From Herbiconiux oxytropis (GTDB lineage: Bacteria > Actinomycetota > Actinomycetes > Actinomycetales > Microbacteriaceae), in NCBI RefSeq assembly GCF_024979315.1, contig NZ_JANLCK010000005.1:124001-188000 (forward strand): DNA of 64,000 bases, written 5' to 3'. The notes beneath the pieces are model-generated. The model had not been told where the DNA came from and did no database searches. It saw nothing but the letters and a program-made list of their open reading frames with translations. Numbering within the stretch: the first letter of the stretch is position 1; the number at the start of each line of letters is the position of its first letter. The translations under genes were made by a program, and so were the position numbers. Positions 57,008-64,000 of the stretch are shown one piece after another.

Positions 57008-57651
57008 GCATCGCCCTCACCCCCGGCGGGGCCGCCGGCGCCGAGGAGATCGTCGCCGTCGCCCGCTCGATCTTCTCCCGCTCGCTCACCCACGGCAGCA
57101 CAGGCAACATCAGCCTGCGCACCCACGACGGCATCCTCGTGACGCCCACCGGCAGCAGTCTGGGAACGGTCGAGCCGGGCGACCTCTCGCTCATCGACGA
57201 GCGGGGGGCCCACGTCGGCGGCGCTCGCCCGTCGAAGGAGGCCTTCCTGCATGCCGCTGTGCTGCGGGCGAGGCCGTCGGCGCAAGCCGTCATCCACACG
57301 CACTCCACGTATTCAGCAGCGGTCTCGTGTCTCGACGACATCGACCCGGCGAGCGCGCTGCCCCCGCTCACCGCCTACTTCGCGATGCGGATCGGCCGTC
57401 TGCCGCTGCTGCCCTACCATGCACCCGGTGACGACTCCCTGGGCCCCGTGGCCGAGGCCGCGGCGCGTGACCACGTGGCATTGCTGCTGAGCAACCACGG
57501 GCCCGTCGTGGCGGGAGCCTCGCTGTCGGCCGCGCTCGACGCACTCGAGGAGCTCGAGGAGACGGCCAAGCTCCATCTCCTCCTGCACGGCCGCTCCATC
57601 CGCCCGCTCACTCCCACCCAGGCGGCCGCGCTGGCCCCGCCCGCCCGCTAG
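57004..57651 (+). CDS. Class II aldolase/adducin-family protein (OtnC-like)
   Basis: A 215-aa protein of the L-fuculose-phosphate aldolase fold: THGSTGNISLRTHDGILVTPTGSSLGTVEPGDL, the phosphate/substrate loop, then PSKEAFLHAAVLRARPSAQAVIHTHSTYSAAVSCL, with a zinc His-x-His pair and the catalytic Glu, and LLLSNHGPVVAG with the third zinc His. OtnC enzymes decarboxylate 3-oxo-tetronate 4-phosphate; other members cleave sugar phosphates. The GTG start overlaps the kinase stop (GTGA). It closes the operon and should act on the product of the kinase. Confidence 0.88.
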   Translation: MSIALTPGGAAGAEEIVAVARSIFSRSLTHGSTGNISLRTHDGILVTPTGSSLGTVEPGDLSLIDERGAHVGGARPSKEAFLHAAVLRARPSAQAVIHTHSTYSAAVSCLDDIDPASALPPLTAYFAMRIGRLPLLPYHAPGDDSLGPVAEAAARDHVALLLSNHGPVVAGASLSAALDALEELEETAKLHLLLHGRSIRPLTPTQAAALAPPAR

Positions 57652-57674
57652 CGCTCCGGGCGGGCACGGCTCGC

Positions 57675-57680
57675 TAGGGT
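57675..57680 (+). promoter_or_regulatory. Leaderless-type -10 element (TAGGGT)
   Basis: TAGGGT ends 6 nt before the ATG at 57687 and no ribosome site is present. Confidence 0.45.
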
Positions 57681-57686
57681 GGACGG

Positions 57687-58406
57687 ATGCTGCTCGTCTT
57701 CGCCGGCCTCGCCGCCCTCGCCGGCGTCTGGTGCCTCCTCGCCCCTCCCCGCGCCATGCTCTTCGGATCGCGCTGGCAGCTGCAGGACGGCGAGCGGGCC
57801 GAGCCGAGCCCCGCGCTCATCGGCTGGACCCGTGCATCCGGAGTGCTGCTCCTCCTGCTCGCCGCCGCGATGACCGTGGGCCACTTCGTGACGCAGGGGC
57901 AGGGCCAGGCCCGCGAATCACTGAAGGAGGCCTGGGGCATCGGTCGCTACCTCTCCTCCGATGAGCTCGAGATCGACCTCGATCCGCAGGTCGAGCGGGT
58001 CGACAGCGTGGAGGCGACGCTCGCCGGCTACACCGACGTGGAGCAGGGCCTGCGTGTCTGGCGCTCCGCCGTCGTGGGAGTCGACCCCGTGGGCGACCTC
58101 GGCGGCGACGTCGAGGACGGCGACCTCATCGTCGCCGTGCGCGCCGGAGGGTGCCGACCGGGTCCCGTGCTCGTCGAGGAGTCCGACACCTCGGTGACCG
58201 TCTCGGTCACCGGCGTCGGCAACGCCTTCTCCTCCGGCGAGGTCATCACCTGCGGCGCGAGCGGCACGAAGCTCCTCATCGACCCTTCGGCGGAGGAGCT
58301 CCGCCTCGTCCGCATCCCCCTCGATGAGCCTCTCGGCGACCGCGAGCTCATCCTCCCCGACCCGCCCGAGCGGGAACGCGAGCCGGTGACGATCCCCGGC
58401 ACCTGA
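57687..58406 (+). CDS. Membrane protein of unknown function
   Basis: A 239-aa protein with two N-terminal helices (LLVFAGLAALAGVWCLLAPP and RASGVLLLLLAAAMTVGHFV) separated by a ~30-residue loop carrying FGSRWQLQDGERAEPSPA, a pattern seen in DUF6199-type small membrane proteins. The remaining ~165 residues are acidic and beta-rich (DPQVERVDSVEATLAGYTDVEQGLRVW) with two cysteines (GGCRPG, ITCGAS). It has its own leaderless-type promoter and separates the acid-sugar operon from the gentisate genes, with no evident link to either. Confidence 0.65.
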   Translation: MLLVFAGLAALAGVWCLLAPPRAMLFGSRWQLQDGERAEPSPALIGWTRASGVLLLLLAAAMTVGHFVTQGQGQARESLKEAWGIGRYLSSDELEIDLDPQVERVDSVEATLAGYTDVEQGLRVWRSAVVGVDPVGDLGGDVEDGDLIVAVRAGGCRPGPVLVEESDTSVTVSVTGVGNAFSSGEVITCGASGTKLLIDPSAEELRLVRIPLDEPLGDRELILPDPPEREREPVTIPGT

Positions 58407-58467
58407 GCAGCTCTCCGTCAGGGCCGGAAGGCGATATCCAGCCCTAGCTCTCTTCTCTCTTCTCCCC

Positions 58468-58488
58468 TATAGTTGGGGTACTGACTAT
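58468..58488 (+). promoter_or_regulatory. Gentisate operon promoter and candidate MarR operator
   Basis: TATAGT (58468-58473) is a good -10. It overlaps an inverted repeat ATAGT/ACTAT (58469-58473 and 58484-58488) with a 10-bp spacer, the size of a MarR site. The MarR gene is the last of the cluster. Confidence 0.45.
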
Positions 58489-58527
58489 CTCGCGGCATCG
58501 GTGCCGCGCTGACGAGAGGAGCCTGCG

Positions 58528-59604
58528 ATGCAGCAGATGGACGGCTCGGCGGACACACCGGAGCTCGAGCAGCTCTACCGCGATTTCGCGGCGAACGACA
58601 TGGCCCCCTTGTGGACCCAGCGCGACGACCTGATGCCGATGACGCCGGCGCCTCAGGCGGTGCCCCACGTCTGGCGCTGGAAGACCCTGTACGACATCGC
58701 GGAGCGCTCCGGCGAGCTCGTGCCCGTGGGCCGCGGTGGCGAGCGCCGCGCCGTCGGCCTCACGAACCCCGGACTGCCAGGCACCGGCTACGCCACCCCC
58801 ACACTCTGGTGCGCCATCCAGTACCTCGGCGGCCACGAGACCGCCCCGGAGCACCGGCACTCCCAGAACGCGTTCCGCTTCGTGGTGGAGGGCGAAGGCG
58901 TCTGGACGGTCGTGAACGGAGACCCGGTGCGGATGAGCCGCGGCGATCTGCTGCTCACGCCGGGCTGGAACTTCCACGGCCACCACAACGACACACCGAA
59001 CCCCATGGCCTGGATCGACGGCCTCGACATCCCGTTCTCCAGCCAGATGGACGTGGGCTTCTTCGAGTTCGGCTCCGAGCGGGTGACGGACGAGGCCAGC
59101 CCCCCGTTCTCCAGGGCCGAGAGGCTGTGGGCCCACCCGGGTCTCCGACCGCTCTCGGTGCTCGAGAACAAGGTCTCCTCACCGCTCAGCGCCTACCGCT
59201 GGGAGCACACCGATGCAGCGCTCACCGAGCAGCTCCAGCTCGAGGACGAAGGCTTCCCGGCGACGGTCTCGCAGGGCCACGCGGCCATCCGATACTCCAA
59301 CCCCACCACGGGTGGTGACGTGATGTCGACGATCCGCTGCGAGTTCCATCGCCTCCGCGCGGGCGCCTCCACCCCGGCTACCCACGAGGTCGGATCCTCG
59401 GTCTGGCAGGTGTTCGAGGGCAAGGGAACGGTCGTGCTCGGCGGAGTCGAGACGCCGCTGGAGACCGGCGACCTGTTCGTGGTGCCGAGCTGGGTGCCCT
59501 GGTCGTTGCATGCCGACACTCAGTTCGACCTGTTCCGATTCAACGACGGTCCGATCATGGAGCGCTTGAACTTCGCCCGCACCTTCGTCCCGTCCGCGCA
59601 GTAG
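58528..59604 (+). CDS. Gentisate 1,2-dioxygenase
   Basis: A 358-aa bicupin enzyme. N-terminal LYRDFAANDMAPLWTQRDDLMP is characteristic of gentisate dioxygenases. The first cupin has HETAPEHRHSQNAFRFVVEGEGVWTVVNGD with the iron-binding His-x-His, Glu-like pattern and GWNFHGHHNDT for the later His. The second cupin (THEVGSSVWQVFEGKGTVVLGG) lacks metal ligands, as usual. GAGAGGAG precedes the ATG. It cleaves the ring of gentisate (2,5-dihydroxybenzoate) to maleylpyruvate, the first step of this cluster. Confidence 0.92.
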   Translation: MQQMDGSADTPELEQLYRDFAANDMAPLWTQRDDLMPMTPAPQAVPHVWRWKTLYDIAERSGELVPVGRGGERRAVGLTNPGLPGTGYATPTLWCAIQYLGGHETAPEHRHSQNAFRFVVEGEGVWTVVNGDPVRMSRGDLLLTPGWNFHGHHNDTPNPMAWIDGLDIPFSSQMDVGFFEFGSERVTDEASPPFSRAERLWAHPGLRPLSVLENKVSSPLSAYRWEHTDAALTEQLQLEDEGFPATVSQGHAAIRYSNPTTGGDVMSTIRCEFHRLRAGASTPATHEVGSSVWQVFEGKGTVVLGGVETPLETGDLFVVPSWVPWSLHADTQFDLFRFNDGPIMERLNFARTFVPSAQ

Positions 59605-59636
59605 AGCACTCCGGATTCCGAACCAGAAAGCACCTG

Positions 59637-60473
59637 ATGAGACTCGCAACCCTCCGCACCACCGGCACCACCGTGGCCGTCCGCGTCGATGAGACCTCCG
59701 CGGTGGAGATCGACGGCTTCGCCGACGTCGGCGCCTTGCTGGCCCACCCCGACTGGAAGGCCATCGCCGACGCGGCGTCCGGCACCGCGCACCCGCTCCA
59801 CGACATCGCGGACGAGAGCTGGGCCGCCGTCGTCCCCGCACCGTCGAAGATCGTCTGCGTCGGGCTGAACTACCGCAACCACATCCTCGAGATGGGGCGG
59901 GAGCTGCCCGAGCACCCGACGCTGTTCGCGAAGTACCCCGAGGCCCTGATCGGGCCCCACGACCCGATCGTCCTGCCCGGGTACGCTTCGCACGCCGTCG
60001 ACTGGGAGGCCGAACTGGCCGTGGTGATCGGCTCGAAGGCCCGTCGCCTCAGCCCGGAGCAGGCCGCCGGAGCGATCGCGGGCTACTCCGTGCTCAACGA
60101 CGTCACCATGCGCGACTTCCAGTACCGCACTCCGGAGTGGTTCCAGGGCAAGACCTTCGAGGCCACCACCCCGTTCGGCCCGTGGCTCGTGACTCCGGAT
60201 GCCTACAGCGTCGACACCGACATCCGCACCGAGGTCGACGGCGAGGTGATGCAGCACTCGAACACGAGCGACCTCGTCTTCGACCCCGCGGCGCTCGTCT
60301 CCTACATCTCACAGATCGTCACCCTCCATCCGGGCGATGTCATCGCAAGCGGCACGCCCGGCGGCGTCGGGCACGCCCGGAAACCTCCGCGGTACCTCGC
60401 GGACGGCTCTGTGCTCAGCACGAGCGTCGAGGGCATCGGCACGCTGCGGAACGTCGTGCGGGTGGAGGGCTGA
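59637..60473 (+). CDS. Fumarylpyruvate hydrolase (FAH family)
   Basis: A 278-aa protein with the FAH fold: IVCVGLNYRNHILEMGRELPEHPTLFAKYPEALIGPHDPIVLP, WEAELAVVIGSKARRLSPEQA (metal Glu), GYSVLNDVTMRDFQYRTPEWFQGKTFEATTPFGPWLV and VIASGTPGGVGHARKPPRYLADG. In gentisate clusters this enzyme splits fumarylpyruvate into fumarate and pyruvate. It lies 32 bp after the dioxygenase gene. An acylpyruvase of broader range cannot be excluded from sequence alone. Confidence 0.9.
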   Translation: MRLATLRTTGTTVAVRVDETSAVEIDGFADVGALLAHPDWKAIADAASGTAHPLHDIADESWAAVVPAPSKIVCVGLNYRNHILEMGRELPEHPTLFAKYPEALIGPHDPIVLPGYASHAVDWEAELAVVIGSKARRLSPEQAAGAIAGYSVLNDVTMRDFQYRTPEWFQGKTFEATTPFGPWLVTPDAYSVDTDIRTEVDGEVMQHSNTSDLVFDPAALVSYISQIVTLHPGDVIASGTPGGVGHARKPPRYLADGSVLSTSVEGIGTLRNVVRVEG

Positions 60474-60476
60474 CCC

Positions 60477-61226
60477 GTGGCCGCCCGCACCGATCTGGTC
60501 ACCGATCCGGCCATCACCGCGAGCCTTCTGCTGGCGCGGCGCGGGCAGGCCTACTTCTCCCGCAAGCTCAACGAGCTCGCGGACGCCGATTTCGAGGAGC
60601 CCTCTCTTCTGACCGGCTGGGACAGACGGCATCTCATCGCCCACGTCGGCCTCAACGCCCGGGCGGTCACACGCCTGGTCGAGTGGGCGGCCACCGGCAT
60701 CGAGACGCCCATGTACTCCTCCCCTGCGGCGCGCGTCGAGGAGATCGCGTTCTCGGCCACTCTGCCCCCCCAGGCGTTGCGCAATCTCTCCGACCACGCC
60801 GCGATCCACCTCACCGTCGAATGGCGCGACCTTCCCGAGGAGGCGTGGGACCACGAGGTGCGCACGGCCCAAGGGCGTGTCGTCCCCGTGTCGGAGACCG
60901 TGTGGATGCGCACCCGGGAGGTGTGGATCCATGCCGTCGACCTCGGCAACGGCGGTCGGTTCGAAGACTTCCCATCCGAGCTGCTCGACGCCCTGCTCGC
61001 CGACGTGCTGAGGATGTGGGATCGTCGGCGCGAAGCCGAGGGCCTCCCCCTCTTCCTGCTGGAGCCGCTGGACCGCGTCGCCGTGACGCCGCCCGCGGCG
61101 CATCCGGGCGCCGTCACCCTCCGCGGCACCGCCGCCGCTCTCACGCGCTGGGCCACAGGCCGCGGAACACAGGGGGTGTCGACCTCGACGGGCGGACCGG
61201 CCCCCCGTGCCCCGCGCTGGCTCTGA
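60477..61226 (+). CDS. Mycothiol-dependent maleylpyruvate isomerase
   Basis: A 249-aa DinB-fold enzyme. LLTGWDRRHLIAHVGLNARAVTRLVEWAATG carries the first metal His and matches the actinobacterial maleylpyruvate isomerase, and TREVWIHAVDLGNGGRFEDFPSELLDALLADV the second His motif. It turns maleylpyruvate into fumarylpyruvate with mycothiol. The start is GTG at 60477, only 3 bp after the hydrolase stop. Dioxygenase, isomerase and hydrolase together form a complete lower gentisate pathway. Confidence 0.9.
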   Translation: MAARTDLVTDPAITASLLLARRGQAYFSRKLNELADADFEEPSLLTGWDRRHLIAHVGLNARAVTRLVEWAATGIETPMYSSPAARVEEIAFSATLPPQALRNLSDHAAIHLTVEWRDLPEEAWDHEVRTAQGRVVPVSETVWMRTREVWIHAVDLGNGGRFEDFPSELLDALLADVLRMWDRRREAEGLPLFLLEPLDRVAVTPPAAHPGAVTLRGTAAALTRWATGRGTQGVSTSTGGPAPRAPRWL

Positions 61227-61243
61227 CGAGAGCGGGGCTCTGA

Positions 61244-61249
61244 CACAAT
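61244..61249 (+). promoter_or_regulatory. Leaderless-type -10 element (CACAAT)
   Basis: CACAAT ends 7 nt before the GTG at 61257, so the MarR gene may have its own promoter in addition to read-through. Confidence 0.35.
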
Positions 61250-61256
61250 CGGGTTC

Positions 61257-61706
61257 GTGGAGATGCACGACGTCAGCGATTACACCGGCTACCTCATCCG
61301 ACGCGCGCAGCAGGCGCACGTCGCCGCCTGGCAGCGCGAGGTCTCCGCGGAGGTGACGAGCGTGCAGTTCGGCGTGCTCAACGTGCTCGCCGGCTCACCA
61401 GGCGCGAGCCAGCAGCACCTCGTCGAACGCCTCGACCTCGACCGCTCCACCATCGCCGACATCGTCGCTCGACTCGAACGCCGGGGCCTGATCGAGCGCA
61501 TCCGTGACGGCGCCGACAAACGGAGGAACGTCCTTCATCTGACGCTCCTCGGCCAGACCGAACTCGCAACCCTCCTCCCGCGCGTGGAGCGGGTCGACGA
61601 AGTGCTCACCCGGGGGCTCGACGAGAAGGATCGATCGACTCTCCGCCGCATCCTCGGCCGACTTCTGGAATCCCCGTCGGTGCAGCAGCTGCACGCCCGC
61701 GACTGA
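61257..61706 (+). CDS. MarR-family transcriptional regulator
   Basis: A 149-aa winged-helix protein: LIRRAQQAHVAAWQREVSAEVTSVQFGVLNVL is the dimer helix, and SQQHLVERLDLDRSTIADIVARLERRGLIERIRDGADKRRNVLHLTLLG the DNA-binding wing with the conserved DKR-type basic tip. The GTG at 61257 or an ATG two codons later may be the start. It follows the gentisate genes and most likely controls them through the inverted repeat at 58469-58488, released by gentisate or an upstream aromatic acid. Confidence 0.9.
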   Translation: MEMHDVSDYTGYLIRRAQQAHVAAWQREVSAEVTSVQFGVLNVLAGSPGASQQHLVERLDLDRSTIADIVARLERRGLIERIRDGADKRRNVLHLTLLGQTELATLLPRVERVDEVLTRGLDEKDRSTLRRILGRLLESPSVQQLHARD

Positions 61707-61714
61707 GCCCGCGC

Positions 61715-63208
61715 TCAGACCTCGACTCTCGCACGCGCCGCTCGCCCCGAGAACTCCAGGTCCGCGTCGTCGGTTCGAGCGAGCACGTGCTCGAACTCCG
61801 CGAGGTTGCCCGGCCACTTCGTGACCACCCGGCCCGTGCCTCCGAGCCTGTACCAGCTCTCGCACCCGCCGATCTCCCACACGCTCCGCGACATCATGCG
61901 CGTCAGCTCGTCGTCGAACGACGCCTGGGCCTCGGCGCGCACGGCCACCGCCGCGGCGCCGTGGGCATCGGCGTCATCCATCAATCGCGCCAGGAACCGG
62001 GACTGCGCCTCGATGACGCCGATGATCGATCCCGAGGCCTGCGTGTTCGGCCCGGTGATGAGGAACAGGTTCGGGAAACCTTTCACGAGCGTGCCCTTGT
62101 AGGCCTGCGGGCCCTCCCGCCACTCCTCCAGGAGGGTCCAGCCGCCGGCCCCGACGAACTCCACGTGCGAGAGCATCTCGGTGGCCCGGAAGCCGGTGGC
62201 GAGCACCACCACATCGGCCGCCCAGGCCTCCCCCTTCTCCGAGACGACTCCGTCACGGGTGAGCCGCACGATCGCCGTGTCGAACACCGTCGTGCGCGGC
62301 GAGGCGAGGGCCGGGTAGAAAGCGTTCGAGACCACCGGCCGCCGGCAACCGAAGCGCGAACCGGGGGTCAGGATGCGGCGGAGTCGTGGATCCTCGATCG
62401 CCGCCTCCATGTGCTCCCGCCAGGTGCGCTCGGCGGTGCTGAGGAACTCCTCGTCCATCACGGCCTGCGCGTGCGTGGAGTGGTTCCAGAAGTCGTACTG
62501 CTCGCGGCGGCGCGCCACCAGCTCCTCGGGATGGTCGCGGAAGTGCTGCTTCGCGGCGTCGTCGTAGAGTTCCTCCGGTTTCGGCATGACGTGCGGCGCC
62601 GTACGGATCGACACGAGCACCGACGCGGCCACCTCGACGGCGTGGGGCACGACCTGGATGGCGCTCGCGCCGGCACCGATCACGGCCACCCGCTTGCCCC
62701 GGAGGTCGAGCCCCTCCGGCCATTCCGCCGTGTGCACCACCTCGCCTTCGAACTCGTCGAGTCCGGGGAGGTCCGGAACGAGCGGCTGGTTCAGGGTGCC
62801 GAGTGCTGAGACGAGAAACCGGCAATCGATCCGCTCGCCTGTCGACAGCTCCAGCTGCCAGAGCGAGAGCCCGGGATTCCAGACCGCGCGCTCGAGGGCG
62901 GTGCCGAAGAGGATGCGGTCACGGATGCCCAGATCGTCGATCACCCGCTCGTTGTAGGCGAGGATCTCCGGCTGCAGGGCGTAGTTGCTCGACCAGTCGG
63001 GACTCTGCGCGAACGAGAGGCTGTAGAGGTGGGCGGGCACATCGCACGCCGCATTGGGGTAGACGTTGTCGCGCCACACGCCACCGGCGCGGTCGGACTT
63101 CTCGAGCAGCAGGAAATCGGAGCGCCCGTGCGCGAGCAGTTCGTGCGCGGCCGAGAGCCCGCTGAAGCCGACGCCCGCCACCACCGTCTCGGTGAAGCGC
63201 GCGGTCAT
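61715..63208 (-). CDS. Baeyer-Villiger-type flavin monooxygenase
   Basis: A 497-aa class B flavoprotein monooxygenase. FAD motif VAGVGFSGLSAAHELL (the usual second Gly position differs: G-V-G-F-S-G), then GGVWRDNVYPNAACDVPAHLYS, the fingerprint FEGEVVHTAEWPEG (FxGxxxHxxxW), the NADPH motif VAVIGAGASAIQVVP and VVLATGFRATEML. These enzymes insert oxygen into ketones to give esters or lactones, or oxidise heteroatoms. The ATG at 63208 overlaps the stop of the epimerase gene (ATGA). It is convergent with the MarR gene, 8 bp apart. Confidence 0.88.
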   Translation of the reverse strand: MTARFTETVVAGVGFSGLSAAHELLAHGRSDFLLLEKSDRAGGVWRDNVYPNAACDVPAHLYSLSFAQSPDWSSNYALQPEILAYNERVIDDLGIRDRILFGTALERAVWNPGLSLWQLELSTGERIDCRFLVSALGTLNQPLVPDLPGLDEFEGEVVHTAEWPEGLDLRGKRVAVIGAGASAIQVVPHAVEVAASVLVSIRTAPHVMPKPEELYDDAAKQHFRDHPEELVARRREQYDFWNHSTHAQAVMDEEFLSTAERTWREHMEAAIEDPRLRRILTPGSRFGCRRPVVSNAFYPALASPRTTVFDTAIVRLTRDGVVSEKGEAWAADVVVLATGFRATEMLSHVEFVGAGGWTLLEEWREGPQAYKGTLVKGFPNLFLITGPNTQASGSIIGVIEAQSRFLARLMDDADAHGAAAVAVRAEAQASFDDELTRMMSRSVWEIGGCESWYRLGGTGRVVTKWPGNLAEFEHVLARTDDADLEFSGRAARARVEV

Positions 63209-64000
63209 CGGCGGGCTCCGGTCGTCCTCGGGGATCCCATGGGATCGGACAGCGCGCGGGCGCGGCGGAGATCGTGGGCGAAGGCGGCGAAGCCCTCGTC
63301 TCGCCGGAGCGGTTCCGGGATCCCGAGATCGCGCAGCGTCCGTCGCAGATCCGTGGCCGCATCCTGCCGCGGCGGGTTCACGGAGAACTCGGCTCCGGTG
63401 CCCACCTCCACCGCGACGTCCGGAAAGAGCGCCCGCAGGGTCTCGGCGAGTTCCTCGGTGGTGGTGGTCTGCTGCGACCCGATCGTGTACCAGGTGAACA
63501 GGCCGTCCAGGGGAGCCGTCACGGCGGACGCCACGGCGCGGGCGACATCCCCCACATACACCAGCTCGGTCTGCGAGATGATGTTCGCCGGCAGCTCCAG
63601 ATCCTCTCCACGCAACGCCCTCAGCACCTGGGCCTCGAGGGCCGCGCTCCCCACGCTCCCGCCCAGATTCGGGCCGTAGCCGTAGACGACGGTGGGGCGG
63701 ATGGCGACGACCTCGAGACCGCTCGACGCGGCGTAGGCGCTCACGAGGTGCTCCATCGCGAGCTTCGACGCGATGTAGTACGACGTGAAGTGGGTCATCA
63801 GCGGGGAGTCATCGGTGATCGGAGCGGGTTGCTCCTCGGAGAACACGCTCCAGCTGCTGATCGGCACGAAGCGTCCGGCGCCGGCATCCTTCGCCCAGCC
63901 CGCGAGCCACAGCGGCACGGACACGTTGACGTCGATGGTCTCCTGCACGTCCTGCTGGGCGCGCGCCGCTATCAGCGCCGCCGTGTGCACGACCGCATCG
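63205..64000 (-). CDS. NAD-dependent epimerase/dehydratase, N-terminus outside window
   Basis: An extended short-chain dehydrogenase cut by the window end. The visible 264 codons begin within DAVVHTAALIAARAQQD, the strand-4 motif of the Rossmann fold, so the N-terminal GxxGxxG is missing. FVPISSWSVFSEEQ gives the catalytic Ser, and TSYYIASKLAMEHLV the Tyr-x-x-x-Lys. VVAIRPTVVYGYGPN and LVYVGDVARAVASAV are typical of NAD(P)-dependent sugar epimerases and reductases. It is translationally coupled to the Baeyer-Villiger-type gene and may oxidise or reduce an alcohol/ketone in the same pathway. Confidence 0.85.
   Translation of the reverse strand, partial: DAVVHTAALIAARAQQDVQETIDVNVSVPLWLAGWAKDAGAGRFVPISSWSVFSEEQPAPITDDSPLMTHFTSYYIASKLAMEHLVSAYAASSGLEVVAIRPTVVYGYGPNLGGSVGSAALEAQVLRALRGEDLELPANIISQTELVYVGDVARAVASAVTAPLDGLFTWYTIGSQQTTTTEELAETLRALFPDVAVEVGTGAEFSVNPPRQDAATDLRRTLRDLGIPEPLRRDEGFAAFAHDLRRARALSDPMGSPRTTGARR

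Overview
The window is very GC-rich, densely packed DNA from an actinomycete, most likely a member of Microbacteriaceae. Pointers to this are the DUF7882 small protein, several mycothiol-type enzymes (TIGR03086, DUF664/DinB, maleylpyruvate isomerase), a PASTA-domain Ser/Thr kinase, frequent GTG starts, overlapping ATGA/GTGA junctions and many leaderless-type promoters. I saw no tRNA, rRNA, CRISPR array, insertion sequence, integrase or plasmid function. It reads as a chromosomal segment with plant- or soil-type catabolism (GH5 endoglucanase with CBM2, GH92 mannosidase, gentisate pathway).

Layout. 1-11930 (minus strand): a lytic transglycosylase overlaps a PASTA kinase. They are followed by a phosphate-transport operon (pstC, pstA, a membrane-anchored pstS, an 882-aa anchored binding protein, a further PstS-like protein and a secreted protein cut by the window edge). 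No pstB ATPase is present. 12111-20422: an ABC ATPase, two tandem palindromic repeats, an MpaB-family oxygenase, a geranylgeranyl-reductase-type flavoprotein, a secreted GH5-CBM2 endoglucanase, an LssY-domain membrane protein, a small membrane protein and a second transglycosylase. 20419-25453: a CD-NTase-like protein with degraded catalytic residues, an unknown gene, DUF7882, a TetR/DHA2-efflux pair and a TIGR03086 protein.

25485-33519: a GH92/GT4 pair, a hypothetical gene, a secreted protein coupled to two small membrane proteins (possible secreted effector with immunity proteins), a DinB-type protein and a cupin lipoprotein. 33878-43181: an anchored protein with a NodB-type deacetylase lipoprotein, an ArsR/SRPBCC pair, a DUF4287 protein, a PGPGW membrane protein, a siderophore-interacting flavoprotein, a PlsC-like acyltransferase, a cupin, a hypothetical protein and an ABC-F ATPase. 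43272-49009: an APC permease, hydantoinase A-type and DUF917 genes in one operon, divergent from a PucR-type activator across a long inverted repeat.

49000-64000: a half-length MetE-like protein, a membrane protein, then an FCD-GntR regulator and its probable target operon (SAF-domain oxidoreductase, CitMHS transporter, single-cysteine Asp/Glu-racemase fold protein, DUF1537 kinase, class II aldolase), which resembles four-carbon acid-sugar catabolism. A membrane protein separates it from a gentisate pathway (dioxygenase, FAH hydrolase, mycothiol-type maleylpyruvate isomerase, MarR). A Baeyer-Villiger-type monooxygenase coupled to a partial epimerase closes the window. No function was confirmed by database search; calls rest on motifs and family knowledge.
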